A DNA stretch of 64,000 nucleotides from Tamarix chinensis (GCA_030549775.1 CM060178.1:72358652-72422651); one strand, 5' to 3'. Counted from the stretch's first letter, positions 50,022-62,046 are shown. Made by a program: numbers and translations. The notes: a model not told the origin generated them from the letters alone.

Positions 50022-50404
50022 ACCGGTCCACCGATTATAATAGTGGCCAGGAGCGTTGTGCCCTGGATGATGATTCTTTATATATCCCGATCCACCGGTT
50101 ATAATAGTGGCCAGGAGCGTTGTGCCTTGGATGATGTTTTTATATATATTCCGGTCCACCGGCAATAATAGTGGGGGTCTCGAGCTCAATAAAACCAGTA
50201 TCATATGAGAACAAAGTTATGGAAAAATACTAATCACTTATAGTGGAACACCATGTGAGTCAGGGCCAGACCGGTCCACCTGTAAATAATACTAGTCAGA
50301 GGCGTTCTACCATGTATGTTTATCTTCCGGTCCACCAGCAATAATAGTGGTCAGAGGCGTTCTGCCCTGTGTGTATACCTTCCGGTCCACCGGCTATAAT
50401 AGTG
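50022..50404 (+). repeat. Repeated TCCACCGG..ATAATAGTGG modules in LTR G
   Basis: Six units alternate TCCACCGGCTATAATAGTGG-like sequence with CAGGAGCGTTGTGCCCTG-like sequence about every 60 bp, in two blocks of three separated by 'gtggaacaccatgtgagtca'. CCAC/GTGG and CCAGG/CCTGG arms could form small stem-loops. The same modules appear in B, C, E, H, I and, diverged, K and L. Confidence 0.75.
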
Positions 50405-50646
50405 GGGTTCTCGCACTCACATGGATATAAAATATGATCTTGATTGAATGGTGATGGAATAATGGCTCAAGGCCCGAATATATTGATTTTACGCTATGAC
50501 ATGGCTTAAGGCCCAAAAGTATCGATCGTGAATTATAACCTGTTTTATGTGTGATTGTTATATATGCACCTCAGTTTACCTATGTATATAGTTACACTAT
50601 GTGTTGCATTACAGGCCTGTCTTTAAGTGTGGTATTAAAGGGTTAC

Positions 50647-50664
50647 TCAGTACCGTAGTACTGA
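50647..50664 (+). promoter_or_regulatory. Conserved LTR hairpin 1 (copy in G)
   Basis: TCAGTAC/GTACTGA forms a perfect 7-bp stem with loop CGTA, 415 bp from the LTR end. Confidence 0.5.
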
Positions 50665-50915
50665 AGGGATTCCCTTTTGGGGCCCTTGTAGGTCTTTTCA
50701 GGTGCTACTCAAGTGGGCTACGGGATCAAAGAGTAAGGAATTTTTTTGGTACCATTAGGGTTTCCTCTTCTCTTTTAAATTCCTAGTTTTTAATGTTAGC
50801 ATTGTTACTGTAACCACCATTGGTGGGTTTTATTCTTGTAAACGATTTGATGCGTTACTCTAATTTATGCATGTTGAATGTCTTTCAAATTGTATTTCAT
50901 TTTTCTTAGCCTTAA

Positions 50916-50961
50916 CACTTGGTACTGGAACGCTATGAGTGAACCGGTCTGGTACTAAGTG
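50916..50961 (+). promoter_or_regulatory. Conserved LTR 3'-terminal hairpin 2 (copy in G)
   Basis: CACTTGGTACTGGA pairs with TCTGGTACTAAGTG over 14 positions including three G-T wobbles, 100 bp before the LTR end. Confidence 0.55.
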
Positions 50962-51061
50962 TGGCGGTAATATTCCCAAAATTCATGTTTTATTAATTTG
51001 CTTCTGCTAATTTCCTTTCAATTAACAAAATTTTTCAGTAGTGAATTTTGGGGGTGTTACA

Positions 51062-51679
51062 ATAACATTTTCTTTTGACATTACCTTAGATTGACCCATG
51101 GTTAGAGGCATTAGCTAGTTATTTTTATCTTTTTTCAACCATACTACTGCAACACATTCGTGATTTGTTGAGGGTAAGGTTTTTGTAAGGGATTATGATC
51201 GAATTGCTAGAGAGCTTATGGACATAGATGAAAAGTGGTAGTTTTATCATAGCTTACCCCCAAGTATGCGCCCTAGTTACTCTAGAGTATTTTATGTGTA
51301 TCTTAATAATTTTTATTTAAATAATTCTATTGATTACTGTAATTTGCATTATACATATAATTACTTTTCTTATTCTGTGAATAATAATGGAAATGGAGCA
51401 TAATGTTGGCTGTTGTGAGTAAATGTTGTTGGTTACTACTGCTGCTGACATGGAATTGCTGCATAAGTTGATTTTTTTTGTTCATATTAGGGAGGGAAAA
51501 TTATTATTCCCATATGATGTATTCACCAGCAAATCATAGCTAGTGGAATTAAGTAGGCCGCATGAGCAGCCACCCGATCCATTTTTTTTGGGTTAGAAGG
51601 ACTGCAGATTATGCAACCCTTAATTTTCACAATTAGCTACATAATTTAGCTGATAGGAAATTAGTTGTAATTTTAATTA
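51062..51679 (+). other. CACTA internal sequence, degraded
   Basis: Short readable bits such as YDRIARELMDIDEKW (near 51195-51240) suggest old coding sequence, but no domain is identifiable. A stretch at 51098-51140 is similar to 52302-52345. Confidence 0.35.
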
Positions 51680-52179
51680 TGTTGGGAATAATTCTAAATT
51701 TTGTATTTCGGCTGAATCATTATAATCAGCACCAATGGTCTTGTATATTGGGTTGTTTGATTGTCTCGGTTGGTCTTGTATATTGGGTTGTTTGATTGTC
51801 TTGACTGAGCCCACCGATCATATGTATATAGGTATTTGTATACACGTGTATATATAGGGCGTATAAAGAACATGTACATAAATGTTTTTGGTAGAATAAT
51901 ACTCGCATATTATTTTTCTCTTGCTCTCTCTGGAACTCTCTCTTGATCTCTTTCTCTCTCGTGAAACCCTCTCTCGCTCGAATTCTTCTCTACTAATTCT
52001 TTTTGCTCGATTCTCTCTTCTGTGAATTAATCTCAGTTTCCACTGAATACAACTATGCCTTGAGTTTCTTGATCTTCCTTTGGTTTAATTCCTTAGGCTG
52101 ATCTCTATATTGCTAGTTGAACACATTGCTCGACTCATGATCTGGTGATTTTCATTCGAAACCCAACCAGGTTTCATCA
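51680..52179 (+). mobile_element. Possible Copia-like solo LTR in the CACTA element
   Basis: The sequence starts TGTTGGGAATAATTC, contains a TATA-like GTATATATAGGGCGTATAAAG zone (split as GTATATATAGGG and CGTATAAAG, about 51847-51867), then a CTCTCTC-rich leader, and ends near ACCAGGTTTCATCA. This order is typical of short Copia-type LTRs. I see no clear target duplication, and the right boundary could be 52169 or 52179. A 35-bp tandem duplication of 'tggtcttgtatattgggt..' is at 51736-51801. Confidence 0.45.
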
Positions 52180-52685
52180 GTATTAGTTAATGAACTCTTA
52201 ATTGATGATGTCAAGGAGTAGATGAAATATCGAGATGAGTGGATTCTAAGAGTGACAGGTTCTAGTCGGCATAGGCTAGGCTACCGGCAAATTTCATATG
52301 ATGGTTAGAGGTGTTGTTAGTTAGTTTTTTAGGTTTTAGCAACCTTTTGATGCATATATTGTTGCTATTGCCTTAGGTTTTTTCTTAGTTTTTGGGTATT
52401 TTTTAAAATGTATAGTATGTATTTACTTTTGAATTCACAACCATTATATAAATATTTGATATATGTATGAACTCTTTCTATGTAAGAACAATTTGTATAT
52501 TATTATATTTTTATGCCCTTGTTTATATATATAATTTTAAAATAGCACTATATACATTATACAAATGTGAATTATTTCTAAGCATTAGCAATATGTGAAT
52601 TAGTTTTGTAGAAGTGAATTGATTTGTAATAATAGTATTCGTGGGATACATGTAGATTGGAAAACTATAGATAGGAAATAGATGT

Positions 52686-54085
52686 TTGCAAATTGTTTAT
52701 CTAGAGAATGCAACAAAGGAATTCTTCATCAAGTTTGCAGAAGAACATGCTCGGGATGCTAGTAGAATAGTTCGTCCTCATTTGAACTGTGCTTATATTC
52801 AATATGTCAATGCTAATGATTTGATAGATCATTTGTTCATATATGGAGTTGATACAAATTACACTCGTTGGATATGGCATAGTGAGATATAGTCTAAATA
52901 TAATAATAAGAAAGATAGCAGGGATAGTAGTGGATCATTTAACAACAATGAGGGTAATTTGTTATAGGAGATGAATTAGAAGGTTGAGGAAAGTGTTTGA
53001 GATTGTTCAAAAATATTTTACTAGTTATTGAGTGACTCAAAAAAACTTTTGTATGATGATTATAATAAGTTTATAAGTTTATCCACTACTTTAATATTGT
53101 ATAACTTAAAGACATCTAATGGATGGAGTGATAAGAGTTTCACAGAATTATTATCACTTGTGAAAGAAATGCTTCATGATGATAATGTTCTTCTAGATTG
53201 TACCTATAAAGCGAAAAAGATCCTTTCATCTATGGGTATAAAATATGAGAAGATACATGCATTCCCTAATGAGTGTATGTTATTTCGCAATGAATATGCA
53301 TGTTTAGATTATTGTCATAATGATGAATATAAAGCACCACAATACAATAAGAATAAGGTGCCACTAAAGGTGTTATGGTATTTTCCTATAATACCAAGAT
53401 TCAAGGAAATGTTTAATGATTTCTAAGATGTGAAGAACTTGAGATGGCATGCTGATGAGAAGATTGATGATGGGATTTTGAGACATCCATCTAACTCTCC
53501 CCAATGGATGATGATTGATGGTTTGTTCCTTGAATTTGGCAAAAACCAAGAAACTTGTGTGTTACTCTCTCTGTGGATGGTATGAATCCACACAATCAAG
53601 GAACATATGGTATTGGGCAGGTGATTTTGGTTATATACTATCTATTACCATAGCTCTACATGAAATGCAATTATATGATATTTTCTTTACCCATTTTTGG
53701 GTCAAACCAACTAGGGAATGATATTGATATTTATTTAGAGCCTTTGATAGATGGTTTGAAGTTATTATGGTACATGGGTGTTAATGTGTTTGATGCTTAT
53801 GGTGAGGAAATTTTTACATTTAGAGTAATGTTATTCTATACTATAAGATATTTTCTGACATATGGTAACCCATCATGTTATAGTGTAAAAGGACATTATG
53901 CATGCCTCATATATGTGGATAATACTTCATTTGTTTAGCTAACATGTGGCCAAATGACAATTTTTCACAAGCATCATAGATTTTTACCGAGGGATCATCA
54001 TTATCATAGAAAAATAAATGCATTCAATGGGAAACATGAAGAAGGGCATGCCCTAATCCAGTTGGCAGGCAAACAAGTGTATATG
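52686..54085 (+). pseudogene. CACTA TNP2-type transposase, N-terminal part
   Basis: The frame at 52686-52892 (FIKFAEEHARDASRIVRPH..DHLFIYGVDTNYTRWIWH) resembles the transposase-associated N-terminal domain of plant En/Spm elements. At 53028-53426 LKTSNGWSDKSFTELLSLVK, AKKILSSMGIKYEKIHAFPN and LWYFPIIPRFKEMF fit the TNP2 (Transposase_21) family. A TAA at 53424-53426 interrupts the same frame, which continues with LRWHADEKIDDGILRHPS. From 53660 a shifted frame reads GNDIDIYLEPLIDGLKLLWYMGV and ends at 53938; then HRFLPRDHHYHRKINAFNG. LTR E begins at 54086, splitting the gene. Confidence 0.88.
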
Positions 54086-55007
54086 TGAAATGCTCCAAAA
54101 ATATTTATTTTAAGAAGTGTAATTACATAAGGATTTATTAGGGGATTAATTTGATTAATTATTTTTTTCCTTGGAATAAGAAGAAATTATTTAGGGCAAA
54201 TTAAGAGGAAATTTATAGATATTTTTATAAGGAAAAATTGGGCATTTTTGCTAATTAAAAAGGAATTTAGGAAAAATCTTTTAAAATTCCTAAATTAGAC
54301 TAAAAAGGATATTTAATATTATTTTATTTAAAATATTTTTATTTTAAATACCCAAAATATTCTAATTAATTTAGTTAACCTCAACCTATCTAATTTTTTT
54401 CTTTTTCCCTTTTCCTTTTTCTTTTTCCTTCTTCCTTTTTATTTCTTCTTCTTTCTTTTCTTCCTTTTTCCTTTATTTCTTTCTTCCGGTTGGGCCTCTC
54501 TATGGTCTAATCTCTTCTTTCTTTCTTTTTTCTCTCCCGTAATCCATCCTCCTGCTTCTTTTCTCTTCTTCCTTCGGCAGCTAGAGCATTGCATATTTCT
54601 TCTTTTCCCCCTAGAACGCGTGCCATTTAAAATTTTATAACCATCACTGACCGGCCCGATTCTCCCTTCTTTTTCCTTTCTTTCTTTTTCCCCTAGCCGG
54701 CTGGTTCACCTTCTTCTTCCTCCTTCCTCCTCCACTATTAACCTCCAACTCCGTCACCTCCAAAAATGGTGTTGTCGGCTACACTTGACTTGAGAGGCCA
54801 TTTCTCCTCTTTTTCTCTTCCCCTTGAATCATAGTTCAACCTGACCTAACCCACTTTCCTTTTCTTCCGGGCAAATCCTTCTTTTCCTACGCGAAAAGTC
54901 AACCACGAGTTGAACTTGCACCGGCTAATTAACGCCACCAGCTAACCCAAACCCTACCTGCATTACCTTCTTGCCGACCCTCAGAATCCTACTTTCCCCT
55001 CCAAACT

Positions 55008-55016
55008 CTATAAATA
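55008..55016 (+). promoter_or_regulatory. TATA box of LTR E
   Basis: CTATAAATA at the end of the pyrimidine-rich block, followed by TTGATCTTGAAACTTTTTCC; the same context is found in reverse in C. Confidence 0.6.
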
Positions 55017-55710
55017 CCCCCTATTGATTGATCTTGAAACTTTTTCCCCGAAACCCTAAGAATCTACCCTGCGTACCACCGCAACTTCAAACGCCCTTTC
55101 CTTTGTCGTCAGCCAACTACGTTGCCAGCTCTACCTACCTAAGTCTTCCCCGCACCACCCTCTAACTAACTAAGTCACCCTTTCTCCTCGATTTTTCTTG
55201 CACAAGCCACCATAGCCATACAAAGTTCCTTGCTCAACCAGTCAAACTTTTACACCTACCGCCCTTCGCGCCACCATCCACCACCACATCTGCCCCTATA
55301 ACTGTCTTCTACACCTCCCAAAAATTGCCACCAACCCTCCTCTACCTTTCTCTACCTTTATTTTCTCTTTTCTCCTTCTCCTCCTCTCTTTTTCTTCTTC
55401 TTTTCATTTCGGCTGCCATCTCTACCATCGTGCGCCGCCGCCACTTGCTGCGCCACCACCTTCACTTTACTCCTCTCAGTCTAGGCTACTACCAACACCT
55501 CAACCTCCACCCTTATTCTCCATCTCTTCTTCTCAAATATCAACTTTTTCCTTTTCTATCCTCTTTTCCAGCCATCGCCGCCGCCGCCGTGCACCACCGC
55601 CGATGCCACCTATCTCCGCCGACCCAAGGTGAAACCCTAGGCCACCTCAGCCCTTTTCCCCTATTTATTTAAGCTTATTCTATTTTATTTCAATTTTTAA
55701 CCCTTATTCG

Positions 55711-55755
<45 letters not shown>
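55711..55755. repeat. (ATT)15 microsatellite in LTR E
   Basis: Uninterrupted ATT units; further ATT/AGT-rich runs extend to about 56100. Confidence 0.93.
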
Positions 55756-57761
55756 GGTTCAATATTAATGTTATTATTTCTTAGTAGGGTCGAGAGTTTA
55801 TGTGAATTATTTAAGTTATTAGTTTTGAATTATTAATATTATTAGTATTATTATAAGTTTTATTATCATTATTATTATTATTATTAGTATTAGTATTAGT
55901 ATTAGTATTAGTATTCTTACTATTACTATTATTTATTTAGAGAGTCAAAGCCCTATTTTATTTAAATAGTATGATTACTATAATTTTTATTATTAATATT
56001 ACTATTACTACTATTATTAGTATTATTATTATTATCATCATCATCATTATTATTATTAATATTATTATAAGTAATATGTGTTATTATTATTATTATTATT
56101 ATAACTAATGGTACTTTTACTATTTTTGGTATTATTTCGTGTAGTTATTATTAGTATAGTATTATTTTATTTAAAAACCTAGTCTTAGGATAATATAGTA
56201 AATAATAGTATTTTTAGTAGGAGGGAACCTAATATTAGTTTTCCCTCATATAGGTGAGACCAGTCAAAGCTCTAAATAGGCGTAGGAGCGTGCTCCAAGA
56301 CCGGTGACATTTTAGGTAACGGTGTAACTAAGGCCGTTTGTGTGTAATGTGTTTTACATGCCTTGATTGCCATGTGATATGAAATATGATGTATTTTATG
56401 TGTATTTTTATAACTATTATATATGCAGTATGACGTGGAGTTTAGGTATGCTTTTGCAATATTTTATGGCATATGTAAATTATGTAAAGTTCTGTTTTTA
56501 TTGTGATATGGTATGGCCCATAAGACATGCATGTTAGGTTGTGTGATGTGATGGTATGGAGTGAAATAATGTGGGGTTGATATAAGTATTATATGACCAT
56601 GCATGGGGGAATCTAGGGTTTGTATGGGAGTTAGGGCTTGCATGGGAGTTAAGGCTTGTATGGGAACTTAGGGTTTCACAAGTGAGCATAAGATTTTGCA
56701 TGAAAAATTTCATACATTTTCATAGGGGATATAAAGTTTATATAGGGATAAAATTTACGTATTAATAGTTAATTTGAGGTGTGAGGATAGTGATGAAAGG
56801 GTTGTTTGGGCATTTGAATGTGTTGTATGAAAAATAGTACGTGGGATAATATAAGGGTATAAAGTGAACCGATCTAGGGTTTTGTGTGGTGGTTAGGGTT
56901 TAGTATGGTATTTAGGGTGTATGTGGTTGGGTGTGTGTCTAGTGAAGTAAACTGTGTTAATGAAGAACTGAATGGGTAGGTGGTGAAAAAGTAGTGGGCT
57001 TGGGTCCACATGTGGGGAGATGGACTCTAATGTAAGTCTGGTAAAGAGGAAAGAATAATGGGCTAAGTTAGGGCTTTATGAGCCTATGAGTGAGACAGTT
57101 TCTTTTGGGGGAAATAAGTGTAAAGGAATTTATCCATGCATGTCTAGGGTTTAAATTTCTGAATTAATCATGTAAAGTGGAAGAGTATTGAGTCTGGCCC
57201 AGACCGATCCACCGGCATAATAGTGGCCAGGTACTACAGTATCTTGGAGACCGATCCACTAGTGTATAATAGTGGTAGGGTATGTTACCCTAAATGACCG
57301 ATCCACTGGCTAAAATAGTGGGGGATCCCGAGCTCAATAAACCAAACCCTATAGTTTGCTAAGATATGGGAAAGATAATAATTACTTAAAATGGAACACC
57401 GTGCGAGAAAGGGGCAGACTGATCCACCGGCATATAATAGTGGTATGGCATGTATCCTAAGTGACCAATCCACCTGCTAGAATAGTGGTCTGGTGCCTAA
57501 GTGCCCTAGAGACCGATCCACCGGCTAAAATAGTGGGTTCCCGTACTCGTGTGGACTTGATAAAGAACATGGTGTGATAAGAATTCCGATAAGAGAATAA
57601 TTAAGTAATTAATCCAGTTTATTATTGGGCCTTTGTATTTTTACCTGAATGATCGTATGCCTTTACGGTATTATGTTCTCATGATGGACTTTATGCTCTT
57701 TTATTATTATACATTGTTTGTGTGAATTTTTTATGTTGGCCTTAGTACACGGTTACCTTGC

Positions 57762-57798
57762 TCAGTACGTAGCGTACTGATCACCCTTTTCATGGGTG
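57762..57798 (+). promoter_or_regulatory. Conserved LTR hairpin 1 and adjacent stem (copy in E)
   Basis: TCAGTACG/CGTACTGA is a perfect 8-bp stem with loop TAG (57762-57780). CACCC (57782-57786) and GGGTG (57794-57798) form a second short stem. Both lie about 0.5 kb from the LTR end. Confidence 0.55.
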
Positions 57799-58153
57799 CT
57801 ACTCATTCCCACGAGAAGGAGGCCCATCTAACATGTTGCAGGTTGGAGATGCCTTATTTGATGATATTGATGTTTATGGGGCATCAAGCATGGGAAGGAT
57901 TTGATTGTGGGCTGGATTAACCTTCACAGTGGCGTGGCCGGTTTTCCCTACATATGATATTATTATCCTTATTACCCTTTTACTATGTTATGAATTCCAG
58001 AAACAATTTTAACATCATAGACATCTTTCTACTTTAAGAAACTATCTCTCATATTTAAGTTATGTAATAATTCATGTGTACTCTGATTATTACTTTTGTG
58101 AACCTTGATTTATGTAATGTTATGGTTTGATGGCAATGTTTTCTTAGCCTTAG

Positions 58154-58199
58154 CACTTGGTACTAGAACGGGAGGAGTGAACTAGTCTAGTACTAAGTG
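58154..58199 (+). promoter_or_regulatory. Conserved LTR 3'-terminal hairpin 2 (copy in E)
   Basis: CACTTGGTACTAGA pairs with TCTAGTACTAAGTG over 14 positions with only one wobble. Relative to H, two wobble pairs are here Watson-Crick pairs. Confidence 0.58.
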
Positions 58200-58279
58200 T
58201 GGCGGTAGCATCCCCAGAATTTACGAGTTTTAAATTTAAAGGTTTTTTGTAAAAAATAAATAAATTTTGGGGTGTCACA

Positions 58280-60101
58280 ATATAAAGGTGAAACATTTAA
58301 AGGTGTTGTTTGGGAAGAAAAATAAATAAAAGCCTCCATCAATTGGGTGGAAAAAGATGTCTATATTCTTCAACCTTCTGTATTAGGAATCTCTATATGT
58401 GAGGCATGCCCTCAATGTGATGCATATCAAGAAAAATATTTATGGTAGCCTTGTTGGTACATTACTTAATGTTCCATGAAGGACTAAAGATAGAATAAAT
58501 CCTTAATTAGATATGGAGGAAATAAGCATTAGGCATGAACTAGCACTATGAGATAATAGAAGAAGAACTCATTTACCACCATCTTGCCATACTCTCTTTA
58601 GAAAGGAGAAAATTATATTTTGAGAATTCTTTAATAGTGTAAAGGTTCCAAAAGGGTATTCTTAAAATATCATAAGACTAGTGTTGATGAAAAAGTTGAA
58701 ACAAATCAACATGAAGTTTCGTGATTGTCATATTTTGATGCAAAATTTGATGCCAATAGTCATACATGAAATTTTGCATAAGCTTGTTCTAAATGCTATC
58801 ACAAGGGTTTGATGATTCTTCAATGTACTGTGCTCCAAAGTCATACATCCTGATAGTTTATATGTCATGTAAAGAGGGATTATGATCACTTTATGCTAGC
58901 TTGAAATGTGTTTTCCTCCCTCATTCTTTGACATTATAGTATATCTTACCATTCACTTGGTTTATGAGATAAAAATTTTAGGACAAGTTCATGGGGACTA
59001 GATTTACCCCTTTGAATAGTTTATGAAGTTCATAAAAGGTTAGATGAAGAATTAATATCAACCAAAAGGATGCATTGTTGAGAGTTTCCTAGTATAAGAG
59101 GCAATTAAATTTTGCGCAAATTACTTGTCCATACCGAAGCTATCGATAGTCCTAAGCCTCAGCATGCATAAAAAGTTGAAGGACAAGGCATTAGGGGAAA
59201 AACATTTGAGCAAGTAGACCCTGACATGCTCCATAAACATATCTCTATGTATTACATAACAATGATTATGTTTAGTTATATATTGAAGAACATATGCATT
59301 CTTTAAGGATTGAAAATCCATTAAAGACTAAGAAGTGGGTAATTAATAAACATAATCTTTCCTTCATATATTGGCTAAAAGATTGCATTATTCTTATCAT
59401 TGAAAATTCCCCAACGGCTATTTCTACAACCCTGCATTAGTTTTCACATATGCCTTGATATGAAATCTCCTCATATACCAGCTATGCTATCAATGGATAT
59501 ACTTTTTACATGAAACAATAAGATGAGAGGAGTACAATACACAACAGTAGAGTGAATTTAGTGGATGAGGCAGTGCATATTGCTAGTGTGAAGGACAAGA
59601 ATTCAACATATGCAAATATGAATTATTATGGTGTCATCAAACGGATTTGGGACCTATATTACACTATGTTCAAAGTAACTGTTTTCTAATGTTTATGGGT
59701 TGATAATAGTCATGGAATTTCATATGAAGATGATTTCACATTAGTAGATCCCAATAGGGTAGGGCATAAACAAGACTCATTCATCTTGGCATCTCAAGCA
59801 ACACCATTTTTCTTTGTCATCGATCCTGCCAATACAAGATGGTATATGGTTTTAGCTATGAAAAAAAATAAGTGTGAATGATTATGATAATGAAAATGAT
59901 GCTAATAAGGATAAAGAGTGTGTCAAATTAGTGCAAGCAATTAAATCATTGATAGATGAAAATAATGACATTGCTAAGGAGGAAATTTATGTAAGGGATG
60001 ATCATCGTGAAGTAATATATGTATCAGATCATGAAATCAATCAAAAAGGAGGGAAGAAAAAAATGAAGGAAAATAAGGCAATGAGGGTAATAATATTGTA
60101 A
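58280..60101 (+). pseudogene. CACTA TNP2-type transposase, C-terminal part (DUF4218, DUF4216)
   Basis: After LTR E the reading continues with VRHALNVMHIKKNIYGSLVG, the conserved TNP2 'DVMHIEKN' block, then DUF4218-like phrases (FRDCHILMQNLMPI, LEMCFPPSFFDI, QPKGCIVE) up to about 59140. From about 59490 a DUF4216-like domain follows (NYYGVIKRIWDLYY, then DPNRVGHKQDSFILASQATP and DPANTRWYMVLAM). An acidic/basic tail (59874-60101) ends the gene. At least ten stops or frame changes occur, so it is dead. Domain order is that of plant CACTA TNP2 proteins. Confidence 0.85.
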
Positions 60102-60289
60102 CATGTGTTTTTCATATTATTACTACATTTGATTATTATGTTTTTCATATCATTACTACATATGAAATATTTTCTTGACACTTTATTTTGTATATCTTTG
60201 TTTACAACATACATTATAGTAATTTATATATTCAAATTTCATAAAGATATGGTGAAGCACACTGTTGATAGGAATTCTAGAGATGAATA

Positions 60290-62046
60290 AGAGAAGAGAG
60301 GACCTAATGTGATGATTCTCATCATAGAAATGAGAAACAAAGAAGAATAAGTGTCATTGAGTTGGAATATGTATAATCTTCCTATTGGCGACTATGCTAA
60401 CACATATTGCACTCATCACTCGTCATCATGTTCCAATCTCCTACAATAATTGGAAACGGGTTACAAAAGATCGCAAGGAATATATTTGGTAAGAAGTGAC
60501 TATAAATGATATTTTTTTCATATTTTAATCTATTATTTTTTATTAATTTCAATATAATTACATGGATATACATATTTATATCTTAATTTGCAGAGAGTCT
60601 TCATTGTCCTAGAAGAGAGGAAGAAATGGCTTCGTAAATATTATGGTGAACGTCTAATAACACTTAGGGCATATTTAGCAAATAAAAAATGTACAAAAAG
60701 AGGGATGGTGCTTTATGCACAAAGCCCCCTCCCCCAAGCATTTTGGGTTTATTGATCAAGAAAGATAGGACCAATTCATTACATATCGTCATTCATAAGA
60801 GTTTAAGGTATTTTTTATTTAACAGCTACACTTTTTCATTAAGAATACCCCAATTGATATTTAAATAAATGATTATACATATTTGCCTTGTAATATAGAA
60901 TAAAAGTGCCAAGAATAAAGAAATTATAGATGGCAACATTTACCGCCAAAATATGGCTCAAAATTCTATGCATGCCTAGAAGAAGAGTTGGTATGACCTT
61001 TTGATTATAGTGTTCACATTATAATATTTAAGGTGTTATAATCATATTAGGTGTTATAATCAGATTGCTAATATAATTGCATATTTTTTTAGTTACAGAT
61101 CCTAATCCAAGACAATAATCCATGTACCTCATCCATCATTATTAATAAGTTATGGAAGAAGGCTAGAGTAACAAAAGAAGGATATATTAATGAAGACGTA
61201 CATAACGCTGCCAAAAGAATTGTAAGTTTGAAGTTATACCTAACCATGTTTATTTTTCTTAGAGGAAACATATCATGATATTATGTTTATTTATATATTA
61301 TAGGATGAACTTGAAGCATTAGATATTGTATAGGGTTTAGATCAATGTAATATCGTGTCTCAAGTAATGGAAATTGAATAACACAGGGTTCTTGGGTTAG
61401 GAGTTACGAGAATAAGCATTTGGGGTCGATCCCATGGACCCCAAAACACCCATGGCCAAATGGTTAAAAATTAAATAATGTATTTTAATACATGGTCACA
61501 ATGGAGAAATAGTTGGCATCCATCAAATCTCAAAGGCTTAAGCCATCTGTTTCAGATGCACATGATCCGCTTCACATACCCAATGTAAGTAGCATTAGTG
61601 ACAATTGTGAAGCTGGTACAAATTTTTCTTCTCTTCTTGAGTTAATTATATGAAACTATGAATTGATATATATACAATGCATCAAGTGTTATCTCAATAA
61701 TTAAACATAATGATATATTTATCTTACAGGATTTGCATAAAAATGACTTGGTAGATAATGATGCCTCAATTATTTTGGCGAAAGGAAGGATACGTATCTC
61801 CCATGGTACCAAAATGCTGGCAGTCCATAGGTCGATCTTAGATGCAAATTGTAGACCCATATGTATTTACATTCTAATAATTGGAGATGCACCCTTGTTT
61901 TGTTACAAAGAAGGTGATGAGGCAACAACTATGTTGGAAGCTCATGGAAGTTTCGTGCCTTGGTGCATAAAACATGATTCATCTTACAAATGAAGAGGTA
62001 ATGACATACTCCATGCATGTTAACACAAACACATTACACATTGTTT

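Larger units (their letters stand above)
46153..51061 (+). mobile_element. Solo LTR G, forward, in the CACTA element
   Basis: This 4909-bp element starts TGTAATCCCCCAAAAATG, ends TTTTGGGGGTGTTACA and has an exact 5-bp duplication ATAAC (46148-46152 and 51062-51066). It is the sister of LTR B: pyrimidine-rich U3 (46480-47650), 'accggggtaccggtaagat' near 47876, a tandem array (48350-49370), gcaccggtacgaccgg near 49868, six TCCACC..ATAATA modules at 50028-50404, and hairpins at 50647 and 50916. The 301-codon Pro/Ser-rich frame (46469-47374) is low-complexity U3. Confidence 0.88.
54086..58279 (+). mobile_element. Solo LTR E, forward, inside the TNP2 gene
   Basis: This 4194-bp element starts TGAAATGCTCCAAAAATA and ends TTTTGGGGTGTCACA. 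Flanks ATATG (54081-54085) and ATATA (58280-58284) are a 5-bp duplication with one mismatch. Joining the flanks restores TNP2-like coding sequence (GKQVY before, KGETFKGVVW after). Same family as C. Modules: pyrimidine-rich U3 (54390-55650), TATA box at 55008, (ATT)n at 55711, CCACCGG..ATAATAGTGG repeats at 57209-57535, and hairpins at 57762 and 58154. No gag-pol. Confidence 0.88.

Noticed and set aside
1359..51061. The inverted-looking ends (TGTAACACC...GGTGTTACA) as a MITE or TIR DNA transposon family
   Set aside because: Element K has the same ends on LTRs beside a gypsy polypurine tract and pol genes, and the target duplications are 5 bp, as for LTR elements.
59121..59321. Minus-strand frame
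   Set aside because: Shadow of the DUF4218-like part of the TNP2 pseudogene on the plus strand.
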